A program made the position numbers and the translations under genes. From contig JBDRAL010000038.1 of NCBI GenBank assembly GCA_039793685.1, forward strand, positions 20,133 to 84,132: a stretch of 64,000 nucleotides of DNA, in the 5' to 3' direction. The notes beneath the pieces were generated by a model. The model was not told the origin of the DNA. It was given only the letters and a program-made list of their open reading frames with translations, and searched no databases. Positions 24,427-32,998 of this stretch are shown piece after piece. The stretch is from JAAFHI01 sp039793685. GTDB taxonomy: Bacteria; Acidobacteriota; Blastocatellia; Chloracidobacteriales; Chloracidobacteriaceae. Position 1 is the first letter of the stretch; each line of letters starts with the position of its first letter.

Positions 24427-24523
24427 AATGGTGTTCCTCTCTTGTTGAAAAGCTTTCTAAAAAAATGGACAGAATCGAAGAATCTTCGAAAATTGTGTAC
24501 CGTACCGCACTATATGGGCGCAA

Positions 24524-24542
24524 AACGTTGAGTGTCAACGTT
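24524..24542. promoter_or_regulatory. Perfect palindrome in a divergent promoter region
   Basis: AACGTTGA (24524-24531), GTG, TCAACGTT (24535-24542). The 8-bp inverted repeat lies between the divergent CsgG-family gene (starts 24426) and chorismate mutase (starts 24607), a typical place for an operator. No regulator gene is adjacent. Confidence 0.4.
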
Positions 24543-24606
24543 CGGTTCAGTCGAAATTTGTGTTCGATTCCACATCCGCCGTCCGATTGCGCTACACTCC
24601 GCCGCC

Positions 24607-24906
24607 ATGAACCTCGATGATTGCCGCCGTCAGATCGACTCGCTCGACGAACAACTGGTCGCGCTGCTCAACCGCCGCGCCGTCCTCGTGCGCGAAGTCG
24701 CCCGCATCAAACAGCAGACCGGACTTCCGATCCGCATTCCGTCGCGGGAGGCCGAAGTGCTTGCCAAAGTCGCCGCTTCCAACCGGGGACCCCTCGACGA
24801 CGCGGCGCTGCATCGTCTGTTCAACGCCATCATTCAGGAATCGCGGCGACTGGAGCACCGAACGCTCGGAACGTCCGAAGACGAGGATGAGGTGAACGCC
24901 TCGTGA
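24607..24906 (+). CDS. Chorismate mutase, AroQ type
   Basis: A 99-residue all-helical enzyme that converts chorismate to prephenate for phenylalanine and tyrosine synthesis. The AroQ pattern is present: LDDCRRQIDSLDEQLVALLNRRAVLVREVARIKQ, with the active-site Arg residues of helix 1 and K39-type lysine, followed by REAEVLAKVAAS and LHRLFNAIIQESRRLE. The C-terminus is acidic. The short length means no fused prephenate dehydratase or DAHP synthase domain. The LOG-family gene starts 61 bases later on the same strand and may be cotranscribed. Confidence 0.85.
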   Translation: MNLDDCRRQIDSLDEQLVALLNRRAVLVREVARIKQQTGLPIRIPSREAEVLAKVAASNRGPLDDAALHRLFNAIIQESRRLEHRTLGTSEDEDEVNAS

Positions 24907-24966
24907 GATGGCGCGGCGCGCCGCCCGCGTTGCCGCATATTTTCAGCCCGGAGTTATCTTTTACCA

Positions 24967-25794
24967 ATGTCGGATACCCCAGACCGCCTGGCGAAACCGC
25001 CCAAGGCGTACCACAACCTCGATTTTCTCAACAGCCGCACGGCCCGCGTGATCCGCATTCAGGCCGAATACCTCGAACCCGAAAACCGGCTGCGCCTCCA
25101 CAACGTCCGCGACACGATCGTCTTTTTCGGATCGGCCCGCATTCATCCGCGTCCGGACGGAAAATATCCGCCCGAATACGCCGTCCACGAAAACCCCGGC
25201 GAGGCCGGCGGGCATCCCGAACTGGCCCGGTTTTACGACGAGGCGGTGGAGCTTTCCTACAAACTGACCGAATGGGCGGTGAATCTGCCGACCTCGCAGC
25301 GCCGGTTTCTCATCTGCTCCGGCGGCGGGCCGGGCATCATGGAGGCGGCGAACCGCGGCGCGGCGCTCGCGGGCGGGAAAACGGTCGGGATGAACATCAG
25401 TCTGCCGTTCGAGCAGTATCCCAACCCGTACATCTCGCCGGAACTCTGTTTCGAATTCCACTACTTCTTTCTGCGGAAATTCTGGCTCGTCTACCCGGCG
25501 AAGGCGCTCGTGATTTTCCCCGGCGGCTTCGGCACGCTCGACGAACTGCTCGAAGTGCTGACGCTCCTCCAGACGAAAAAACTCCGCCGTCGCATTCCGA
25601 TCGTGATTTACGGCGAAAAATACTGGCGCGAAATCCTGAATTTCGAGGCGCTGGTGAAGTGGGGAATGGTTTCGAAGGAAGATATGAACCTGTTCCGCTT
25701 TTGCGACACGCCGGACGAGGCGTTCGTGTACCTGCGCGACCAGTTGATGACGATTTACGGCGAAACGAGCGAGGAGCCGACGTTCAACGACTGA
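24967..25794 (+). CDS. LOG family protein (nucleotide 5'-monophosphate phosphoribohydrolase-like)
   Basis: A 275-residue protein of the LOG/'lysine decarboxylase-like' family (TIGR00730 type). The Rossmann-like fold has IVFFGSARIHPRP, the GGGPGIMEAANRGA motif and the diagnostic PGGFGTLDE near residue 189. Related enzymes release the base from cytokinin or other nucleoside 5'-monophosphates. About 50 extra N-terminal residues and a C-terminal extension distinguish this larger subtype, which is common in bacteria without plant contact; the physiological substrate is unknown. It does not carry decarboxylase activity as older annotations suggest. Confidence 0.85.
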   Translation: MSDTPDRLAKPPKAYHNLDFLNSRTARVIRIQAEYLEPENRLRLHNVRDTIVFFGSARIHPRPDGKYPPEYAVHENPGEAGGHPELARFYDEAVELSYKLTEWAVNLPTSQRRFLICSGGGPGIMEAANRGAALAGGKTVGMNISLPFEQYPNPYISPELCFEFHYFFLRKFWLVYPAKALVIFPGGFGTLDELLEVLTLLQTKKLRRRIPIVIYGEKYWREILNFEALVKWGMVSKEDMNLFRFCDTPDEAFVYLRDQLMTIYGETSEEPTFND

Positions 25795-25800
25795 AAAACA

Positions 25801-25916
25801 ATTATGAGTTATGAATTATGAGTTATGAATTTTTTGTGTTGTGCCTCAACGGGTTCGCTCGTCGCAACCGCGCCCGCTTTCAACTCATAATTCATAATTC
25901 ATAACTCATAATTTAG
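25801..25916. repeat. Inverted heptamer array, word ATTATGA
   Basis: The left arm 25801-25832 alternates ATTATGA and GTTATGA. The right arm 25881-25916 is the inverse with the same units. The spacer is about 48 bases. It lies between two convergent genes and provides the stop of the Imm70-like gene (25913). AT-rich in a GC-rich neighbourhood. Confidence 0.85.
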
Positions 25917-26332
25917 AACTGTCGTTCGATTCGCGCGTCGGCGCCGGTGCGGGCGGCGAGGGCGAAGGCGTCGTGGATGACTTCCGGCAGGTAGATTCCC
26001 GCCGGGGTGTAAAAACAGTCGGCGGCACAGGTGAGCGTTTCGCGGATGCCCGGTTCCCACGGCGGCTGGCGGTCAAGGTCGTCGAAATCCCACACGAGGT
26101 CGTCGAGCGGCAGCAGTTCAAGTTCGTTCGAAATGACGGCGAGTTCCTCCAGCGCGGTCAGGGCGTGTCCGGTTGCGAGCCGCCCCTTGTAAAACTCCAA
26201 CATGAAGGTCGGAAACCGGCTGCCCCACGCATCGCCTTCCAGCCGGTAGGCGATGGTCGAGAAAAAACAGTGGAAGAAGGCCGGTGAGCCGACTTCGAAG
26301 CGCCTGGTGTCTACCCAGATGAAAATCCTCAT
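25913..26332 (-). CDS. Imm70-family immunity-like protein
   Basis: A 139-residue protein starting at ATG 26332. The pattern of Imm70 (PF15601) is present: IFIWVDTRRFEVGSPAFFHC at the start, then TIAYRLEGDAWGSRFP, a middle ALEELAVISNELELLPLDDLVWDFDD, and a C-terminal CFYTPAGIYLPEVI. Imm70 proteins neutralise toxins of contact-dependent or polymorphic systems, but no toxin, Rhs or CDI gene is visible here; orphan immunity genes are common. It is flanked by word arrays on both sides, with the ATTATGA array at its stop and the 9-bp array upstream. Confidence 0.7.
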   Translation of the reverse strand: MRIFIWVDTRRFEVGSPAFFHCFFSTIAYRLEGDAWGSRFPTFMLEFYKGRLATGHALTALEELAVISNELELLPLDDLVWDFDDLDRQPPWEPGIRETLTCAADCFYTPAGIYLPEVIHDAFALAARTGADARIERQF

Positions 26333-26340
26333 CTTTTGAA

Positions 26341-26506
26341 AGTCTCGGGAGTTTTTGGGGTCTCGGGAGTCTTGGGAGTCTGAACGACGATTCGGACTCC
26401 TCAACCTTCACTTTACTTGACTTTCCCGCCGTCCTGAACGCCAAAGACACCCCGGACTCCCAAGACCCTCAAGACTCCCGAGACACCCCGGACTCCCAAG
26501 ACTCTC
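26341..26506. repeat. Inverted nonamer array, word GTCTTGGGA
   Basis: The left arm (26341-26383) has 9-base units: GTCTCGGGA, GTTTTTGGG, GTCTTGGGA. The right arm (26452-26506), on the other strand, has the same 9-base register with GTCCGGGGT units. The period of 9 differs from the usual 7. The array runs into the 3' end of the YacG gene, encoding its last eleven or so residues. Confidence 0.8.
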
Positions 26507-26651
26507 CTTCTTCGGAATTCGTTTCATCAGGAACCGAATAGCTTTCAGTCAGCCAGTTGCCGAGGTCGCGGTCCTGGCATTTTTCGGAACAGAACGGGCG
26601 GAAGGGGTTGTCCTTCCAGGTGGTCGGTTTTTCGCAGATCGGGCAATTCAT
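26469..26651 (-). CDS. yacG: DNA gyrase inhibitor YacG, with an altered C-terminus
   Basis: A 60-residue zinc protein. The conserved core is intact: CPICEKPTTWKDNPFRPFCSEKCQDRDLGNWL, with the four cysteine ligands (CPIC and CSEKC) and the DxxxW segment. YacG binds the GyrB C-terminal domain and blocks DNA binding by gyrase in E. coli; role here by family only. Residues from about 48 on (ESWESGVSRES) are encoded by the 9-bp word array, so the true C-terminus has been replaced by repeat-derived sequence. Confidence 0.85.
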   Translation of the reverse strand: MNCPICEKPTTWKDNPFRPFCSEKCQDRDLGNWLTESYSVPDETNSEEGESWESGVSRES

Positions 26652-26840
26652 AAAACGTGAGACGCAAGCGAACGGTTTTTTTGCGGTTTGGATACCCGGA
26701 ACCGGAATCTCACCCGATATTTCCGGGAAAAAATCATCGACACGGTAGACAGGCCGCGATTCGCATGGAAATATAGAACTTTGGTGTAACAGCCATCATT
26801 CTCAGATTTTCAGCCGAAAGGGACGTTCTCCGTTTAACTT

Positions 26841-27071
26841 ATGTCCGAAACCACGCAAGAAACTCAAGTCGCCCAGGAACCCGCCCAGAAAACCTACAAC
26901 GCCGTCGAAAAGAACGGTGTCGTGACCGCCATTTGGGAAATGGTCGGAAGCAAGCACATCCGCACCATCGACCCGCGCAGCAAGGAAGGCAAGGCGCTTC
27001 TCGCGCACTACAACCCGACCGAAGCTGTCGAAGTCGAACCCGCGGTCAACGCCGCCGCCAACGGCCACTAA
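26841..27071 (+). CDS. Small hypothetical protein
   Basis: A 76-residue soluble protein with an ATG at 26841. The N-terminus is Gln/Glu/Thr-rich; the middle (EKNGVVTAIWEMVGSKHIRTIDPRSKEGKALLAHY) is more ordered and charged; the end is Ala/Val/Glu-rich. I recognise no family. The upstream 190 bases hold no gene. Codon use is normal for the window, which together with the ordered middle supports a real gene. No clear ribosome-binding site was found. Confidence 0.45.
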   Translation: MSETTQETQVAQEPAQKTYNAVEKNGVVTAIWEMVGSKHIRTIDPRSKEGKALLAHYNPTEAVEVEPAVNAAANGH

Positions 27072-27178
27072 TTCTCGGGCCGTTTTACGGACGCACAACG
27101 CGGAAGGCAGTCGGCATCTTTCTTTTTCCTACCGTACTTTATTCCCCGCATCGTACGCTGCCTTCCCCGTCCGTTTTT

Positions 27179-27841
27179 CTATTCGCGAACGCGTTCGCCG
27201 TTCGTCAGCCGATTGACCAGATACAGTAAAACCGCCGCCGTGACGGAAAGCGCCCCGGAGAGGATTAGTGCGTCCCGGTCGCGCCCGGCAGCCACCGCGT
27301 CGTAGATGGCGAGCGCGGCGGTTCGTGTTTCGCCCGGAATATTGCCCGCGACCATCAGCGTCGCGCCGAAATCGCCGAGCGCCCGCGCGAACGCCAGCGC
27401 GCCCGCCGCCGCGAGGCCGCGCCAGGCGAGCGGGAGGGTGATTGTCCGGGCAACGCGCCATTCCGACGCGCCGAGCAGCCGCGCGGCGTTTTCCGCCGTG
27501 GCGTCCACCTCGGCGATGGCCGCGCGCGCGGTTTTCACGACCAGCGGCAGCGCCGTCAGAAACGCCGCGAGGATGGCCGCCGTCTTTGTGAACACGAGCG
27601 GCCCGCCGAAAACGGCTTCCCACGCCCGTCCGACCGGCGACCGGTTTCCGATGATCGTCAATAAATAATAGCCAAGCACCGTCGGCGGCAGGACGAGCGG
27701 CAGCGTGAGCAGCGTGTCGCAGAGTTCGCGCCCCGGAAACCGCCGCTTCGCAAGCAGCCAGCCCACGGCCACGCCGCCCGAAAGGGCGAACGCCGCCGCG
27801 ACGAGCGCGACTTCAAACGATAAAAGCAGCGGATGCAGCAT
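27179..27841 (-). CDS. modB: Molybdate ABC transporter permease ModB
   Basis: A 220-residue permease; ATG 27841 is preceded by GGAAG. Five to six membrane segments and the ModB/CysT EAA-type loop: AAIAEVDATAENAARLLGASEWRVARTITLPL, plus the ARALGDFGATLMVAGNIPGETRT stretch diagnostic for ModB. It would pair with ModC ATPase and ModA binding protein for molybdate (or tungstate) uptake for molybdenum cofactor enzymes. Neither modA nor modC is seen within several kilobases, so this gene is an orphan here. Confidence 0.85.
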   Translation of the reverse strand: MLHPLLLSFEVALVAAAFALSGGVAVGWLLAKRRFPGRELCDTLLTLPLVLPPTVLGYYLLTIIGNRSPVGRAWEAVFGGPLVFTKTAAILAAFLTALPLVVKTARAAIAEVDATAENAARLLGASEWRVARTITLPLAWRGLAAAGALAFARALGDFGATLMVAGNIPGETRTAALAIYDAVAAGRDRDALILSGALSVTAAVLLYLVNRLTNGERVRE

Positions 27842-27973
27842 GACGCGGACGCTTCCGAGAGGCACAATGGGCGAACCGTTTCGGCGAAAGCTGAAACTCC
27901 GCGCATCTTGAAGCGTTGAGTGTTCTTTTGTACATCCCGGGCCGGGAATAATTTCCGGCGGCAACCCGATGAA

Positions 27974-28114
27974 GTAGTTAGCGGTCAGCAGTTAGCAGTC
28001 AGTTCGACGGTGGGTCGGTGGTCGTTTTGCGGCTCCCCCGAAGTTCAAGCAATTTTTTCAACCACTAACTGCTAACCACTAACTGCTAGCTGCTGACTGC
28101 TAACTACTGACCGC
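27974..28114. repeat. Inverted heptamer array, word GCAGTTA, third locus
   Basis: Left arm 27974-28004 with units GTAGTTA, GCGGTCA, GCAGTTA, GCAGTCA. The right arm 28061-28114 has eight units of the opposite sense (GCGGTCA, GTAGTTA, GCAGCTA, GCAGTTA, GTGGTTA). The spacer is about 56 bases. It lies in the leader of the DsbD-like gene (start 28134), ending 20 bases before it. Confidence 0.85.
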
Positions 28115-28133
28115 TCCTCTGGATTCTTCCGTC

Positions 28134-30293
28134 ATGAACGTCGCTCTCTTTCTTCGTCGCATCGTTTTGGTTTTCGGCCTCCTGCTGGCGTCGGTGCCGG
28201 CACTGGCCGCGCCGGTGAAAACCGATCACGTCGAGTCCGAACTGGTTTCGGAGGTGGACGCCATCCAGCCGGGCAAGCCGTTCTGGGTTGCCCTGAAGCT
28301 CAAACTGGACGAGCACTGGCATACCTACTGGAAATACCCGGGCGATTCCGGCATGCCGACCGCGATTGAATGGAAACTTCCGGCGGGTTTCAAAGCCGGT
28401 GAAATCCAGTGGGAATACCCGGTCCGCATCGAGGTGGCGGGGCTGGCGGGATACGGGTACGAGGGCGAAGTCTACCATTTGGTACAAATTACGCCGCCCG
28501 CGACGCTCAAGCCCGGCGAGTCGGTGACGCTTTCGGCGAAGGGAAAATGGCTCGTCTGCAAGGAATCCTGCATTCCCGGCTCGGCGGACCTGACGCTCAC
28601 CCTGCCGGTCAAGGAAGCGGTCGTGCCGTCGGCGCTCGCGCAGGCGTTTTCGAATTCGCGCGCCAAATGGCCGCTGGCGAATTCGGAATGGAAGATTCGG
28701 GCGGCGAAAACCGGCGACAAATACGCGATTCTGCTCACGCCGCCCGCCGGGACGACCGAGCTTTCGTCGTTGAACTTCTTTCCGGACAAGGAACTGACCA
28801 TCGAGGACGGCGAGCCGCAGAAACTTCAACGGGTGAAAGCCGGATTTCTGCTCGAAGTCGTCCCGTCGAAGGTCGCTCAGACGGCGCCGACCGCGCTCAC
28901 CGGTGTTCTCGTGACGAACGACGGCTGGCGCGGCCCGGGATCGGAAAAGGCGCTCGCGGTGAATGTTCAACTTGAACCGGCGACGGCGTTCGGTGACGGA
29001 CTGACGGTCGTCGCGGGAACGACCAAGGCCCCGGCCAAGCCGCTCGGATTTCAACTTTTACTGGTCGCGCTCGGCTCGGCGTTTCTCGGCGGGCTGATTC
29101 TGAACCTGATGCCCTGCGTGCTGCCGGTGCTGTCGATCAAGGTTTTGGGATTCGTTGAACAGGCCAAGGACGGCCACTCGAAGCCGTGGCAGCACGGCCT
29201 GGTGTTCACGGCGGGCGTACTGGCGTCGTTCTGGGCGCTCGCGGGCGCGCTGCTCGCGTTGCGCGCGGGCGGGAGCCAGCTCGGATGGGGTTTCCAGTTG
29301 CAGGAACCGACCTTCGTGACCGCGCTGGCGGCGATTCTTTTTCTGTTCGGACTGGTCCTGTTCGGCGTTTTCGAAGTCGGAACGAGCCTGATGAGCGTCG
29401 GCAGCGGCGCAATGCAGAAATCGGGCTTTGGCGGGTCGTTTTTCAGCGGGGTGCTGGCAACGGTGGTCGCGACGCCCTGCACCGCGCCGTTCATGGGATC
29501 GGCCCTCGGTGTCGCGCTCGCGCAGCCCGCGTGGGTCGCGCTCATCATCTTTACTTCGCTGGCGCTCGGAATGGCCGCGCCCTACGTCGTTTTGTCGGCC
29601 TCGCCCGCGATGTTGAAGTTCGTCCCGCGCCCCGGCGCGTGGATGGAAGCGTTCAAGCAGTTCATGGGCTTCCTGATGATGGGATCGGTCGTCTGGCTGC
29701 TGTGGGTTCTCGGCCAGCAGGTTGGAGTGGACGGCGTCGCGGTGGCGCTGCTCGCCTTCATCCTCATGGCAATCGGCGGCTGGATTCTCGGCCGCTGGGC
29801 GACCTTCACCAGTTCCAACCGGACGCGCCGCATCGCCCAGATTTTCGCGTTCATCTTCATCTTCGGCGGCATCGGATGGTCCGTGAACGCCGCCCGGACG
29901 CTTCCGCCGGTGTCGGCGAACGACAAGAAGACGTCCAACGACAAAGACGCGATTCAGTGGGAACCCTTTTCGCCGCAACGAATTGCGGAACTCCGCGCGG
30001 CGGGCAAACCGGTGTTCGTGGATTTCACCGCCGCGTGGTGTCTGAGCTGCAAGGCCAACGAGCGCGTCGCCATCGACGTGGCGGAAGTGAAGGCCGAAAT
30101 CAAAAAGCGCGGCATCGTGATGATGAAGGCCGACTGGACCAACCGCGACGAGACGATCACCAAGGCGCTCGCGGAATTCGACCGGAGCGGCGTGCCGCTT
30201 TATGTGTTTTATGCCGGAAAGAACGAACCGAAAGTGCTGCCGGAAGTGTTGACGACGGGAATCGTTCTCGACGCCCTGAAAACCGCTAACTGA
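28134..30293 (+). CDS. DsbD/ScsB-like thiol:disulfide interchange protein
   Basis: A 719-residue protein. Signal peptide to about residue 25. N-terminal periplasmic domain (about 30-290) of the ScsB/DsbD type, with a WLVCKESCIPGSA Cys-Cys pair. A CcdA-like membrane core (about 305-600) has NLMPCVLPVLSIK and ATPCTAPFMGSALG, each with the conserved transmembrane cysteine. The C-terminal thioredoxin domain has FVDFTAAWCLSCKANE (WCxxC). It carries electrons from cytoplasmic thioredoxin to periplasmic substrates such as DsbC/DsbG or cytochrome c maturation proteins. Full length, nothing missing. Its leader is the GCAGTTA array; its end is followed by a dispersed repeat and a two-way terminator. 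Confidence 0.9.
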   Translation: MNVALFLRRIVLVFGLLLASVPALAAPVKTDHVESELVSEVDAIQPGKPFWVALKLKLDEHWHTYWKYPGDSGMPTAIEWKLPAGFKAGEIQWEYPVRIEVAGLAGYGYEGEVYHLVQITPPATLKPGESVTLSAKGKWLVCKESCIPGSADLTLTLPVKEAVVPSALAQAFSNSRAKWPLANSEWKIRAAKTGDKYAILLTPPAGTTELSSLNFFPDKELTIEDGEPQKLQRVKAGFLLEVVPSKVAQTAPTALTGVLVTNDGWRGPGSEKALAVNVQLEPATAFGDGLTVVAGTTKAPAKPLGFQLLLVALGSAFLGGLILNLMPCVLPVLSIKVLGFVEQAKDGHSKPWQHGLVFTAGVLASFWALAGALLALRAGGSQLGWGFQLQEPTFVTALAAILFLFGLVLFGVFEVGTSLMSVGSGAMQKSGFGGSFFSGVLATVVATPCTAPFMGSALGVALAQPAWVALIIFTSLALGMAAPYVVLSASPAMLKFVPRPGAWMEAFKQFMGFLMMGSVVWLLWVLGQQVGVDGVAVALLAFILMAIGGWILGRWATFTSSNRTRRIAQIFAFIFIFGGIGWSVNAARTLPPVSANDKKTSNDKDAIQWEPFSPQRIAELRAAGKPVFVDFTAAWCLSCKANERVAIDVAEVKAEIKKRGIVMMKADWTNRDETITKALAEFDRSGVPLYVFYAGKNEPKVLPEVLTTGIVLDALKTAN

Positions 30294-30298
30294 GGCCG

Positions 30299-30406
30299 CT
30301 CACCGCTGACGCGGCTCGGGCGGTTTTTCCCCGCCCATCCGAGGGCTTCGCTTCGCTCGCCCTCGGCTATCGTAGCGCCGCCCCGTTGGGGCGTTTGTTG
30401 GTCGTT
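30299..30406 (+). repeat. Dispersed ~108-bp repeat, copy 1
   Basis: This segment is about 80 % like the one at 58685-58794. Shared parts are the CTCACCGCTGACGCGGCTCG start, an inner hairpin made by CCGAGGGC and GCCCTCGG around TTCGCTTCGCT, a GCCCCG-TTGGGGC hairpin, and the GTTGGTCG end. It begins 6 bases after the DsbD-like stop. No coding potential. Confidence 0.8.
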
Positions 30407-30469
30407 CGACAACTTGAACGGATGACCGGAATAATTTTTCAACCCCCTGAATGGTTACAAAACCTGAAC

Positions 30470-30500
30470 AAAAAGCCCCGGATTGCTCCGGGGCTTTTTT
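30470..30500. terminator. Bidirectional intrinsic terminator
   Basis: AAAAAGCCCCGGA (30470-30482), loop TTGC, TCCGGGGCTTTTTT (30487-30500): a perfect 13-bp stem with a T-run on both strands. It serves the converging DsbD-like and TPR genes. Confidence 0.9.
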
Positions 30501-30529
30501 CATGTGCGATGGAAGCGCGCGCTCCATTT

Positions 30530-32557
30530 CTATTTCTGGGAGGTTGCGGTCGCTCCCTTGCGGAGTTTCGCCTCGATGCGGGCGATGTCTTCCGGGTCGG
30601 TCGAGAGGCCGCGCGCGATCTGCCAGTGCTTTTTCGCGCCTTCCACGTCGCCGATCTTGTCGAGCACGTCGCCGAGGTGGTCGTGGAGGGTGGCATTGCG
30701 CTTGTCGTACCCGAGGGCCTGCTCGATGTACTGCTTGGCCTGCGGAAAGCGGTTCTGCCGGAAGTAGACCCATCCGAGGCTGTCGAGGAACGAACTGTTG
30801 GTCGGATCGATGTTGACTGCCCGCTGGACGAGCGACAGGGCTTCGTCGAGGCGTTCGTTGCGCTCGGCGAGGAAGTAGCCGAGGTTGTTGAGCGCCGTCG
30901 GGTTGTCGGGATCGAGCGACAGCACCGACCGGAGCAGGCTTTCCGATTCCTTATAGGCTTTCCGCTTGTCGAGCACCGAACTCAGCGTCACGAGGTAGGC
31001 GGTGTTCTTGTCGTCGGCCTGCACCGCCTTGCGCGCCTGCTTTTCGGCATCTTCAAGCCGGTTGCCTTCCATCAGGACAATGGCGGCCATCTGGGCCATT
31101 TCCCCATCGTCGCGCGAACCGGGTTCGTTCGGGATCTGCCGAAGCAGTTCCATCGCCTGTTCCACCTTGCCCTGCTTCGCGAGCGCCTGGGCTTCGAGGT
31201 AAGTGAACTGTTTTTCCTTCGGGAAGCGTTTGCGGGCTTCGCGCGCCGCCGTGATGGCCTCGTTCAGCTTTCCTTCCGAGCGGAGCGCGTCGATGATGAG
31301 CTGGTCGGCCACGGTGCTGTTCTCGCCGAGCGTCTGCCGCATGCGGTTGTAGGTGGCAAGTTCCTTGTCTTCCTGTCCACCCGCCTTGTAGGCCAGCGCG
31401 ATGCGGGTGAGGATGATTTCCGCCCGTTCGCGTTCGCTCTCGCTGACCGACTGATCCGGATTCGACACCGATTTCAGGGCCGATTCGTACGCCGCGACGC
31501 CTTCGTCAATCCGTCCGAGTTCGACGAGCGTTTCGGCGAGCCGGAACTGCTGGCCGAGGCTTTCCGTCACGTCCTGTCCCTTGAGTGACTGCTGGAGCGT
31601 CTTTACCGCATCCTCGCGTTTGCCGCTCCGGCGCTGAATCTGGGCGAGAATGCCGAGCGCTTCCGGTTCGTCGGGACGTTCGGCGAGAATGCGCTTCACC
31701 TGAGTGGCGGCTTCGTCATATTTCCCGCCCCGCATCAGGGCTTCCGAATAGCTCAGAATCAGCCGGACATTGCCGGGATTTTCGTCGAGAAGCAGTTTCA
31801 GGACGTCGACGGCTTCCGCCGTCTGTCCGGAATTGAGCAGCGCCTGCGACAGGCGATAACCCCACTGCGGATTTTCGCCGCTCAGAATGAATGCCTGCCG
31901 GGCGGAATTGGCCGCGTCGCGGTAGCGGCGCTTCTGGTAGTACATATCGGTCACGGCGGCGAATTCTTCCTGCCCCGCGAGATTGTTCCCCATCAGCTTG
32001 GTATAGGCCGAAATCGCGTTGTCAATATCGCCGAGACCGCGATAGAGCCTGCCGAGCAGCCGGTACACATCGAAGTTGAGCTTGTCGAACTTCGTGACCT
32101 TTTCAAATTCGGAAACGGCTTCGCGGGCTTTTTCCTTGTCGAGGGACGCGCCGGCGGCCTGGGCGAACAGGACGCGGCCGAGGAGCCAGTGTCCGCCGGG
32201 ATTTTCCGCGTCAACCGCAACGGCCTTGCGGGCTTCGCTTTCGGCTTCGCGCAGATTGCGGCTGTCGAGGTAGAGGTTGCCGAGTTCGATGTGCGGCGCG
32301 GCGGACGTCGGGTCGAGCGCGATCACCTGTTTGAACGCCTCAATTGCGCCCACCGAATCGTTCTGCAACACCAGCCTGCGGGCGGCGAGGAATTTCTCAT
32401 AGGCTTCCTGCCGTTGTTCGCGGGTGAGTTGACGCGTCTCGCTCGGCTGCGCCGGCGCGGGTGTCGTCGGTTTGTTCTGGGCGAACGTCTCTCCGGCGCC
32501 CAGCGTTACGAGCGCGAGCGCGGAGAAGGAAAAAGCGGCGATTTTCAATGCTGGCAT
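30530..32557 (-). CDS. Exported TPR-repeat protein
   Basis: A 675-residue protein. Signal peptide to about residue 26 (AGETFA). A Pro/Thr/Gln linker is followed by some sixteen TPR-like helical hairpins: AIEAFKQVIALDPTSAAPHIELGNLYLD, EAESEARKAVAVDAENPGGHWLLG, ALNNLGYFLAERNERLDEALSLVQRAVNIDPTNSSFLDSLG, QAKQYIEQALGYDKRNATLHDHLGDV and others. TPR stacks of this size on the periplasmic side usually hold protein partners in outer-membrane assembly, lipoprotein or secretion complexes. Partner unknown. Starts at ATG 32557. Its leader is the composite array at 32680. Confidence 0.85.
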   Translation of the reverse strand: MPALKIAAFSFSALALVTLGAGETFAQNKPTTPAPAQPSETRQLTREQRQEAYEKFLAARRLVLQNDSVGAIEAFKQVIALDPTSAAPHIELGNLYLDSRNLREAESEARKAVAVDAENPGGHWLLGRVLFAQAAGASLDKEKAREAVSEFEKVTKFDKLNFDVYRLLGRLYRGLGDIDNAISAYTKLMGNNLAGQEEFAAVTDMYYQKRRYRDAANSARQAFILSGENPQWGYRLSQALLNSGQTAEAVDVLKLLLDENPGNVRLILSYSEALMRGGKYDEAATQVKRILAERPDEPEALGILAQIQRRSGKREDAVKTLQQSLKGQDVTESLGQQFRLAETLVELGRIDEGVAAYESALKSVSNPDQSVSESERERAEIILTRIALAYKAGGQEDKELATYNRMRQTLGENSTVADQLIIDALRSEGKLNEAITAAREARKRFPKEKQFTYLEAQALAKQGKVEQAMELLRQIPNEPGSRDDGEMAQMAAIVLMEGNRLEDAEKQARKAVQADDKNTAYLVTLSSVLDKRKAYKESESLLRSVLSLDPDNPTALNNLGYFLAERNERLDEALSLVQRAVNIDPTNSSFLDSLGWVYFRQNRFPQAKQYIEQALGYDKRNATLHDHLGDVLDKIGDVEGAKKHWQIARGLSTDPEDIARIEAKLRKGATATSQK

Positions 32558-32679
32558 TCAGTAAAAACTCCCGGTCGAGGCGAGCGATCAGTTACGGGAA
32601 GCGCCGATTTGCGTCGGCCGAATTTCGGGTGCGGGACTCTAGCATCCGAGACTGTAAGTCGAAAGTCTGGTTTGGAAAA

Positions 32680-32820
32680 GTCCGGAGTCTGGAGTCGAGA
32701 GTCTGGAGTCAAGCAAACGATGAAGGATGAACGATGAACGCGGAAGTGAGAAATTCCCGCAATTTTCTGAAAAAAGCCTGAAGCGAAACCGGACGCTTTA
32801 CTTCAGACTCCAGACTCCCT
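32680..32820. repeat. Composite inverted array, words GTCTGGA and GATGAAC
   Basis: Left part: GTCTGGA-type units (32680-32712), then a short GATGAAC-type run (32719-32742). Right part: the inverse GTCTGGA units at 32801-32820 followed by a short AATTCCGCG that is the inverse of CGCGGAA after the GATGAAC run. Two different words seem nested in one hairpin. Confidence 0.7.
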
Positions 32821-32885
32821 TCCCAATTCCGCGTTGGAGTGCAACGATTCCCCACGAACTGTCGTAACGCTTTTGGACTTCGAAC

Positions 32886-32998
32886 GTTCCACGACTCCGG
32901 ATTCAACTTCCCGGACTCCCAAGACCCTCAAGACTCTCCAGACTCCCAAGACTTCTTTTTCCTGACTCCAGACGCTCGACTCCCGACTCCAGACTGTT
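32886..32998. repeat. Composite array, words GTCTGGA (7) and GTCTTGGGA (9)
   Basis: Read on the minus strand, five 7-bp units (GTCTGGA, GTCGGGA, GTCGAGC, GTCAGGA) come first, and after a short AG-rich break come 9-bp units (GTCTTGGGA, GTCTGGAGA, GTCTTGAGG, GTCCGGGAA). The 9-bp unit is the same word as in the array at 26341-26506. It ends 5 bases before the MacB-like start codon. Confidence 0.75.
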
